From NCBI GenBank assembly GCA_002383605.1, contig DFYK01000115.1, positions 1-12,686 on the forward strand: 12,686 nucleotides of DNA, written 5' to 3'. Source of the stretch: Proteiniphilum sp. UBA4084 (GTDB lineage: Bacteria; Bacteroidota; Bacteroidia; Bacteroidales; Dysgonomonadaceae). Under the pieces are notes generated by a model. The model ran no database searches, was not told where the DNA came from, and saw only the letters and a program-made list of their open reading frames with translations. A program made the translations under genes and the position numbers. Shown here piece after piece: positions 1 through 7,400 of the stretch; position 1 is the stretch's first letter, and the number at the start of each line of letters is the position of its first letter.

Positions 1-989
1 CGGAAGCTGTGACGGTTAACCCCTTTGATGGTTACCTTTGTTCCGTTGATATACAATCCATCGCTTTCCCGCACTTCGATGGTACGAAAACCAAACTTCT
101 CGCGAATCTGATGCAGTTCTTTGTTGTGTTCATCCAGCAGGGTAAATTGTGCTGTATAAAGATGGGGTGTTTCCGCTGTCCACAATAGCGGCGAGGACAG
201 ATTCAGGCTGAGAGAAGTCCGGTCGCTTCCGTTTCGCAGCGAAGAGGTTGTCTCTGCAACCTTCTTTCCGTCGGCTGTAAAAATTTCTGCCCTGATGCTT
301 AAATTTCCGGGTGTTGCTTTTCCAAGATAACATTCCGCCACAAAAGTGCCGTCGGCCTTTGCATTGATGGCTGTTCCTTTCAGATGGACGGCCGGTTTGA
401 TCTCTAAAAATACCGGCCGTATGATACCACCAAAATTCCAGAAGTCAGCCCTCCGCTCAGCAAGATTCACCGAGGCATTCTCCGACTCTTTTTTCACCGA
501 CACCTCCAACAGGTTTTTCGAACCATATCGCAGCAGATCGGTGACGTCGTATGAAAACCGGTAGAATCCACCCTGATGTTTCGGTCCAGCCTTCAAACCG
601 TTTATCCTGACCTCGGTATCGGTCATCGAAGCCTCAAAAACCAGGCTGATATGCTTGTTTCTCCACGCCTCGGGTACGTCAAATTCATATTTGTACATCC
701 CTTCCTCTTTGGCAACCCCTTCGGGAAACGCTTTGCCATAGAAGGACATCCCATACTGAAACTGACCGAATCCCTGTGTCTCCCAGCAGGAGGGTACCTT
801 TATTCTGGACCATTTTCCCGCGTTCATTCCTTCAGAGACAAAGAAATCCCATTCCACTGCATCGGAAGCACCCTTTCCCGACAGATACCGGATGACAGTC
901 TGCGGCGTGTTATCTTGCTGTGCACAAAGTGAAAAAAAATGAGTGCACCCCAATAAAATAGCAATATAAAAAAAATGTCTATTTGGCAT
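1..989 (-). CDS. GH2 family glycosidase, N-terminal part (3' end outside window)
   Basis: An open frame of 329 codons runs from an ATG at 989 to the left edge with no stop. The first about 23 residues are a signal peptide (basic start, hydrophobic core, likely SPase I cleavage at LCA|Q), so the enzyme is exported; Cys15 after LLG is a weaker lipobox alternative. Residues about 45-200 form the GH2 sugar-binding jelly roll (VPSCWETQGFG, ADFWNFGGIIRPVFL). Residues about 205-300 are the Ig-like domain, ending in LLWTAETPHLYT and FGFRTIEV. The frame then enters the catalytic barrel with LYINGTKVTIKGVNRHSF, the first GH2 signature. The catalytic glutamates lie outside the window, so specificity cannot be read. 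It starts 43 bp after the LacZ-type gene and is probably in the same operon. The leader is A/T-rich with only a weak AGGG. In an RG-II setting a beta-galacturonidase (BT0992-like) is possible but unproven. The family call is firm, the substrate open. Confidence 0.93.
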   Translation of the reverse strand, partial: MPNRHFFYIAILLGCTHFFSLCAQQDNTPQTVIRYLSGKGASDAVEWDFFVSEGMNAGKWSRIKVPSCWETQGFGQFQYGMSFYGKAFPEGVAKEEGMYKYEFDVPEAWRNKHISLVFEASMTDTEVRINGLKAGPKHQGGFYRFSYDVTDLLRYGSKNLLEVSVKKESENASVNLAERRADFWNFGGIIRPVFLEIKPAVHLKGTAINAKADGTFVAECYLGKATPGNLSIRAEIFTADGKKVAETTSSLRNGSDRTSLSLNLSSPLLWTAETPHLYTAQFTLLDEHNKELHQIREKFGFRTIEVRESDGLYINGTKVTIKGVNRHSF

Positions 990-1032
990 ACGAATAACCC
1001 TGAAATTTTATCCTGTTTTTAAAAGACGCAGA

Positions 1033-4000
1033 TTACCGGTTTTTGTACCCGGAAATCCTGAAATGCAGTCTGTGTTCTCTCTTCTCCACAGCATATTGGG
1101 TTAGCACTCCCGGGCCGCAACTGCTGTTTCCCAGTCCCATCTGTATGGCATCGATCGACAGGATGGTTTCTGTACGGGGTGTGAGTCGATGGCTGTGTCT
1201 TGCACCGGCCAGGTCTTTTGCCAGGTAGTGCAGTGCGGAAGCCGAAAATAGGTTGTCAAGCGCTGTGATGCTCACTCCGTGGCCCTTGTCGTCCTTCAGT
1301 GTGAGCTGTCGTATTTCCTCCCTGTTTCCATTTTCCTGAGGAAAGGGATAATTTACAAACTGATTCGTAACGGTTGATTTCCAAAGTCCTACAGGAGCCA
1401 ATGCTTTACGGTCCCTGTAATTCTCATGGGGCCCGAGTCCATACCAGGTGTAATTTTCAAGTGCACCATCCAGCGACAACACAATGCCGAGGCGAGGCAG
1501 CTCAGGCAGTTCACCTTCCAGAACAAACCTGAACGCCGCATCCATGGAACCGTCACCCGAAATGGTGTAGACAGCGTGTGTCAGAATGGATCCGTTTTTA
1601 TACCTGTTTCGTTTTGTGGCGGTGATCTCAATCCTGTTATCCGGCATTCTTCTCCACCCTGTTTCTTCTGTGGAAATAACCGGGACATCCATGCCGTTTT
1701 TCTCCCAGTCGGCTGCCAGCCAGTTTCCAAAGCCCCGGTCGTTATCCACCGGAGCACGATAGGCCTGCGTTGTAAATTGTTTCGGAAGATCAGAGCCGGA
1801 GGCAAGCAGCTCCTTGTCGGCGTATTGCAGGGACGACAGCTCACCCTCTTTCATATCCCACTTCATGTTGAAATTGTCATTACCGATCAGCAACATATCC
1901 CCTTGAACCGACGTGACTATTTTTTCGCTCTGTTGAGTATCAATGTTGTTTCTCAGATCTGAAAACCCATCCCTTAGCGTAAACTGTTCCCAGGCTACCT
2001 CAAAACCTTTCTCTGCCCAGGAAGTTTTTTCCTTCAGCAGAAAGCGCACCATCAGTTGAACATCTCCCTCCGAAGGAATCGATTTATCCGACCGAAAACT
2101 AAAAGTGGCAGATTCTCCCGGAAGCACGGCAGCAGGTTCCATTGCATGCACCTCTCTTTTTTCACCGTTTACCGAAATCCTCCATTCGATGAGGTATTCA
2201 CTCAGATCGATATGATGGCTGCGGTTTGTCACCTTCATCCGAAGAGGCTCCTGCTCCACCAATTCAATCAGTACCGGCTGATACACCTTTTTCACTTCCC
2301 AATATTTGGGAGTCACCGTGCGATCAGAAAAAACAACCCCGTCCAGACAGAAATTATTGAGGTTGGGCCTGTCTCCGAAATCACCGCCGTAGTTCACGAT
2401 ACGTTTTCCATCTTCTGCAGTGGTAAAGATCCCATGATCGGCCCACTCCCAGATAAATCCGCCCAGCATGCGCGGGTTGCTGTATATCTCATCCCAATAC
2501 TCTTTAAAGTTACCCATCGCGTTGCCCATGGCGTGGGCATATTCGCTGGTAAGCACCGGGCGGTCGTCATTTGTCCGTTCAGCTATGCTCAATAACCTTT
2601 CCCATCGCGCATTCTCGGCCCTCTCCCTACTTTCTCCTTCGGGAATGTTGGGGTTGAGATACGCTTGCTGCAGTCGCGGGTAGAAACGGCTGATGATATC
2701 GACTGTTTCAGGGTCTTTCAGTTCATCCTGTGCACCTTCGTAGTGAACGGGACGGGTAGGATCATAATCTTTCAGCCATGCCGATATGGCCGCGAAATTA
2801 AAGCCGTAGCCCGATTCATTTCCCATCGACCAGACCACAACCGACGGGTGATTCCTGTCCCTCGCAGCCATCCTGATTGCCCTGTCCATGAATGCATGCG
2901 TCCACTCAGGGTCACTGGCCAGCATGCCTCTTAGTCCATGCGTCTCAATATTGGCTTCATCCATCACATAGAGTCCGTACTCATCACACAACTCGTACCA
3001 GCGCGGTACATCCGGGTAATGCGCCGTGCGTACCGCATTGATGTTTGCCCGTTTCATCAGCAGTATGTCACGTATCATACCCTCTTCGCTCATCACCTTA
3101 GCCGTAACCGGATCATGCTCGTGGCGGTTCACGCCCCGGAAACGTACCGGCTTGCCATTTACCAGAAAGCGTCCGTTTTCAATTTCAATACTTCTAAACC
3201 CTATACGGGTAGAGGCTTGCTCCACCACCCTGCCGGTGGAATCACTCAGCGAGAGTACCAATGTGTAGAGATAAGGAGTCTCCGCGCTCCATTTTTCGGG
3301 ATTCTTTACTTTAGCACTCAACCAGGAGAACTTACGAAGTCCTCTTTGCGGAAACCGGTCGTTCATGATGACAGCTTGATGGTCTGAATTGATGATAGGA
3401 ACCACATCCTGTGATAATACGGAATCCAGAACCGCATTGCCGGTCGCATCAAACAGGCGACCCTCAATAGTATACCCGGCACCCGACTGTCCACCATAAA
3501 CTGCAATCTCGGGGCTTATCTGCAGCTTGGCATCCTTATAATCTTCATCAAGCAGTGTTCTGACACCAAAGTTCCGAATCCGTATATCCTCTGTTGCATA
3601 GAGATAGACTGAGCGGTGAATTCCCCCGAAACGCCACATGTCCTGATCTTCCAGATAGCTGCCATCGGAATATTTATACACCTCCACGGCGATGAGATTC
3701 TCCCCGTTTTTCAGCCAGGGTGTGATTCTGAATTCAGAAGGTTCCATGCTACCCTGGCTGTAACCTACCCTCTCGCCATTTATCCAGACATAGAAGGCAC
3801 TCTGTACCCCTTCGAAATGAAGAAATACCTGTTTTTTGTTCCATTCTTCCGGAAGCTGGAAAGTACGGCGGTAGGAGCCGACCGGATTTCTCTCCTTGAA
3901 GGTGGTGTACGACTCTTTGGGTTCCTTCGTGACATAGGGAGGATCAATTTTGAAAGGATATCCCGCGCTCACGTAGATGGGTGTACCGAAACCATTTACC

Positions 4001-4287
4001 TCCCAGTTGGCAGGAACAGGAAAGCTGACCCAGTTCGAATCATCAAAATCGCATCTGTAAAACGTTTCTGGCCTCTTCTCCGGATTGGGTACCCAATTAA
4101 ACTTCCATAAGCCGTTCAAATAAAGTATCCGGTCGTTCTTCACCCCAAGATATGGTGTAAAGGAAGCCCTTGCAGGCTCTCTGTTTATCTGCAACACATG
4201 CTGATTCTCCCAATCGTTTTGGCCAAAGCCGGGAACCGCAATGAGTAGAAAAAGAAGTATAATGGATGTGAATGTGAGTCGTTTCAT
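1033..4287 (-). CDS. LacZ-type GH2 beta-galactosidase or alpha-L-arabinopyranosidase, secreted
   Basis: A 1084-residue protein with the full five-domain LacZ layout. It has an SPase I signal peptide (residues 1-22, ending PGFGQ), a jelly roll (about 50-230, with LEDQDMWRFGGIHR), an Ig-like domain (about 235-365), a TIM barrel (about 366-665), a second Ig-like domain (about 668-775) and the beta-galactosidase small-chain domain (about 795-1075). Barrel motifs are RGVNRHEHD at 384-392, RTAHYPD (His423), DEANIETHG (His450), acid/base Glu491 in WSMGNESGYG, and nucleophile Glu582 in SEYAHAMGNAMG. It therefore looks active, as a retaining exo-glycosidase in the periplasm. Near the C-terminus GLGNSSCGPG lacks the tryptophan that forms the aglycone platform in E. 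coli LacZ (Trp999), so lactose need not be the substrate. In RG-II the terminal beta-galactose or alpha-L-arabinopyranose of side chain B would suit. The ATG at 4287 is chosen because it opens a good signal peptide; the frame can extend to a TTG at 4371 only by translating the heptamer repeat. Confidence 0.93.
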   Translation of the reverse strand: MKRLTFTSIILLFLLIAVPGFGQNDWENQHVLQINREPARASFTPYLGVKNDRILYLNGLWKFNWVPNPEKRPETFYRCDFDDSNWVSFPVPANWEVNGFGTPIYVSAGYPFKIDPPYVTKEPKESYTTFKERNPVGSYRRTFQLPEEWNKKQVFLHFEGVQSAFYVWINGERVGYSQGSMEPSEFRITPWLKNGENLIAVEVYKYSDGSYLEDQDMWRFGGIHRSVYLYATEDIRIRNFGVRTLLDEDYKDAKLQISPEIAVYGGQSGAGYTIEGRLFDATGNAVLDSVLSQDVVPIINSDHQAVIMNDRFPQRGLRKFSWLSAKVKNPEKWSAETPYLYTLVLSLSDSTGRVVEQASTRIGFRSIEIENGRFLVNGKPVRFRGVNRHEHDPVTAKVMSEEGMIRDILLMKRANINAVRTAHYPDVPRWYELCDEYGLYVMDEANIETHGLRGMLASDPEWTHAFMDRAIRMAARDRNHPSVVVWSMGNESGYGFNFAAISAWLKDYDPTRPVHYEGAQDELKDPETVDIISRFYPRLQQAYLNPNIPEGESRERAENARWERLLSIAERTNDDRPVLTSEYAHAMGNAMGNFKEYWDEIYSNPRMLGGFIWEWADHGIFTTAEDGKRIVNYGGDFGDRPNLNNFCLDGVVFSDRTVTPKYWEVKKVYQPVLIELVEQEPLRMKVTNRSHHIDLSEYLIEWRISVNGEKREVHAMEPAAVLPGESATFSFRSDKSIPSEGDVQLMVRFLLKEKTSWAEKGFEVAWEQFTLRDGFSDLRNNIDTQQSEKIVTSVQGDMLLIGNDNFNMKWDMKEGELSSLQYADKELLASGSDLPKQFTTQAYRAPVDNDRGFGNWLAADWEKNGMDVPVISTEETGWRRMPDNRIEITATKRNRYKNGSILTHAVYTISGDGSMDAAFRFVLEGELPELPRLGIVLSLDGALENYTWYGLGPHENYRDRKALAPVGLWKSTVTNQFVNYPFPQENGNREEIRQLTLKDDKGHGVSITALDNLFSASALHYLAKDLAGARHSHRLTPRTETILSIDAIQMGLGNSSCGPGVLTQYAVEKREHRLHFRISGYKNR

Positions 4288-4309
4288 AATTTTTAAACTA
4301 AGAACCAAG

Positions 4310-4365
4310 ACAAAAGACAAAAGACAAAAGACAAAAGACAAAAGACAAAAGACAAAAGACAAAAG
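4310..4365. repeat. Heptanucleotide tandem repeat, 8 perfect copies of ACAAAAG
   Basis: Eight uninterrupted copies of ACAAAAG on the plus strand (CTTTTGT on the coding strand) fill 56 bp of the 120-bp gap between the fusion glycosidase and the LacZ-type gene. The last copy in transcription order ends 22 bp before the LacZ-type ATG. The unit length is not a multiple of three, so each frame of the coding strand reads as the same 7-residue cycle (LLSFVFC), with no stop. No copy carries a substitution, which suggests recent expansion or slippage. On the coding strand each copy carries TTTTG, resembling the TTTG half of the Bacteroides -7 promoter element. The tract could be inert, could change promoter or leader spacing, or could sit in the 5' leader of the LacZ-type gene. 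Confidence 0.98.
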
Positions 4366-4387
4366 AATCAAGATAACAGCTTCTTTT

Positions 4388-4395
4388 CAAAAGTA
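4388..4395 (-). promoter_or_regulatory. Possible Bacteroidota -7 promoter element (TACTTTTG)
   Basis: TACTTTTG on the coding strand matches the Bacteroides -7 consensus TAnnTTTG. It lies 13 bp after the stop of the fusion glycosidase and about 100 bp before the LacZ-type ATG. No TTTG-type -33 element is present at the usual 19-21 bp upstream, so it is weak as a promoter and may be chance. If used, transcription would start near 4380 and the heptamer tract would lie within the leader. Confidence 0.25.
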
Positions 4396-4407
4396 TAATT
4401 ACCTGAA

Positions 4408-7400
4408 CTACTGCACAGTTAAAGAGCTCAGGTTTAATCCTTTCATGTTTTCCGATGACAAAATAACCCGGTAATGTCCCGCATTGATAAAACCATTGGT
4501 GCTGGTGCTCAGTGTGCGCCATTTTTCGGGAGCTACAGGAAAAGTAATCCTGTCGTCCTTCAGGATTGTCCCGTCTGCTGCCACAAGCCTGAATCGCATC
4601 TCTTTTGGGCTGTTACTCACGTTCATGTAAGAGAAACGAAAAGCGTATATATTGGCCACGCCGGTAGACACGTCCCAACTGATGGAGCCGGGGCTACTAC
4701 CTGTAAAGTCCAATGACACCCTGTCCTTTACCTTATTTATTTCAATCTCACCCGCAATCTTCGCATCTTCTGCCGGGTATACCATAGCCTGTCTGCCGTC
4801 GTCTCCCGCGGGAAGCGCTTCGACAGGGGTTTTCACCACCTTTTCTATCTTGCTCCAGCTCCACCCGTCAGACGGTGAAGGATCTGCAGGCCTTATATCC
4901 TGATTGCGCGATGCAATGGCAATAGCCGAGATGAGTGCTTGTCCCGCTTTCACCTGAGGAAAAGATATTTTCAGCTCCCCTCCCTGCACCGTTGCATCCA
5001 GTACCTGTTTCAATGCCCGGTCGTGTCCCGATTCAGCCCAGAGATCCAGATCACGGATATATACCGAGTCGTTCAGCGCCACATCAAACACCCTGTAACC
5101 TTCACCATCCCGAATGCCTCCTGTTCCGTACCAGGCCTCGGTAAAATAGAGTTCCACCCTGTACTCCCCATCCGAAAGCGGGAAATGGTATGCCAGCTCA
5201 TGACGCCCGTACCGGAATTGTCCGAACAGCCCCCAGTCTCTTGTCCCTTTTATAGGATCATCAGTATATCGTTGACTTCCCTGATAGCGATTTATAGGCT
5301 CAAATTGATCGGCCCAGGAAGTAGAACCCCAATGCTTGTCACTCTTCTTCGCAATATCGGCGCTCCACACCTGACCATATTCATCCCGATAAGCATCCCC
5401 ACCGCTGTTTACACGATAGATATAGTGATATCCTTCCTCTCCCTTCAGTATGGGGCCGGCATCATCGTAGAGCGACCCAAAACGGGGCGATTCGGGAAGA
5501 TGATCAAGAACGATACAATCCTCCGCTATCGGTTTACCATCCACGTAGCCCACCGCATACAACACGTTGTATTTGATATCAACCTTGTTCCAGATAAAAT
5601 GCGTCCCTTTGGGCCCTCTCTTCTTGCGTCCCAGGGATACCGATTTCACATCATTGAAGAGCTCCACCTCATCGCAGTTTGAGAATACCCGAATTCCGTC
5701 CTTCACACCCGGTGAGCTCCAGCGGTCACTCCAGGTGTGTGAAACAATATAAACCATGGGATCGCTCTCCGGTGAGGCATAGTTGGCGCGGTACATGTAA
5801 TACACATCCAGCGGCTCTCCCCACGTGGTGAGCAGTCCCTTGTAGTTGACGGGCCCCACCTTGTCTATCACACGATACCCCTCATCGGGATGCCTTCTAC
5901 CGGGGTTGTCGTGTGAATTAAATATCCACTGGAACTGTCCGATGGCACTCTCTTTGGCTTCTTCGCCCAACCGTACCTTTTTCTCCATCAGCTGGTACAT
6001 CCTGTCTTCGCTCCAGACACCATCCTGATCAAAAACGCCTTCGGTATGCAAGTCGATGGAACGCCACGCCCCATACTCCCCGTTCAGCAGCTGATTTTTT
6101 AACTCCTCCGCATAGTTGTCCGGATCACCACCGTAGGTACCCGACCAGTTTTGCACCACATTCCCGTCGGTTCCGCTCCCGCCGTTGCAGGTGACGATCA
6201 CCCGCTGTTTGCTTGCTGTGGGATCCATCTCCCTGATTATTTCCGCACACTCCTCCGCAAACTCTTTCGGGAGAACGCTCTCGTTTTGCAACCCCCACAT
6301 GATCACCGAAGGAGCGTTGCGCCTTTCTTTGATCCATTGACGGAGCAGATTTTTGAAATTCTCCCGAAAAGCAGGCGTGTCGTACCATATATGGGCCGAA
6401 AACTGAGGCCAGAACATGATTCCCTCTTTGTCCAACAGTTCCTTGTAGTACAGATTGTGTGGTTGATGTGCATCCCTGAACGCATTAAAACCGGCATCTT
6501 TCATCATGTTCACCCGCGCCCTGATCTCCTCTTTTGAAAATGCGTGCGACTGTCCGAAGCGATGTTCATATTCGGCTGTGCCATTCAGAAACAGGGAATT
6601 TCCGTTTAACCGGAATGTGGGGTCACCATCATTTCTCAACACCGGCCAGCTGATGGTTCGTATGCCGTAAGGAGTGGTTACCTCATCGGTTGTAGTTCCA
6701 CCCCTCTTCAGCACCGAAGCAAGCTTGTAGAGATAGGGATCACTGTTGCTCCACAAATGTACATTCTCCAATTTCGGGCTGACCTGACTGATGATCTTCG
6801 TTTCACCCGGTTCAAGTGTTACCATCTCCGAAAGGCGAAAAACGGCGACCCCATTGTCGTCGTTCAACCTGGTTACAAACTCCACTGTCTCCGGACTGTT
6901 TCCATAATTTTTCAGCTCCGTTTCAATATGCAGATAACGGGTATCACTGTTCCAGATATGAACACCGAATGGCTCGATTCTGACCTTGTCGACCACCTCC
7001 ATCACCACCGGACGAAATATTCCCATGGGTTGCGAGCCTTCCGAGAAGCCCCACTCTGAGGAGCAGCCGCCGCACACCCAGGGCATGTCGGTGATCATCG
7101 AAGGATGTTCGGCTTTCACCGTCAGCACATTATTTCCACCCCGGTTCACTGCATCCGTCACATCCAGCGTGAAGGTGGTTCTCCCTCCCGGATGCCGTCC
7201 AAAGTTCTTTCCGTTCAATGTGACGGTTGCATAGGTTCCCACTCCCTCAAACCGGATAAAAAAGCGTTTGTCGCCATCATATTCCGGCAACCTGAACTCC
7301 TTTTTGTACCAGGCATTGCCATGTCTGTTCCCATGAAGATGCTGCCGGTAGCCATGATAATCATCCCAGTTATGGGGGATATTCACCCGTTTCCAGTCGC

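Noticed and set aside
1..989. The left end as a non-coding stretch or pseudogene
   Set aside because: It lacks a stop only because the gene runs off the window; the frame is intact for 329 codons with a signal peptide and GH2 motifs.
990..1032. Terminator or promoter between the LacZ-type gene and the left GH2 gene
   Set aside because: The 43-bp A/T-rich gap has TTTTAAAAA but no stable hairpin and no -7 box; simple co-transcription is more likely.
4308..4371. CRISPR-like array
   Set aside because: The units are 7 bp and directly adjacent with no spacers; it is a simple tandem repeat.
4298..4522. Minus-strand frame with repeated LLSFVFC over the gap before the LacZ-type gene
   Set aside because: It is the heptamer repeat read in another frame and overlaps the end of the fusion gene; there is no sign of a real small protein.
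4939..5682. Long plus-strand open frame (247 codons) inside the fusion glycosidase, and similar ones at 10197-10946, 12004-12558 and 9576-10118
   Set aside because: They lie wholly antisense to genes with clear family motifs, show no recognisable domain or signal, and are typical shadows of codon bias.
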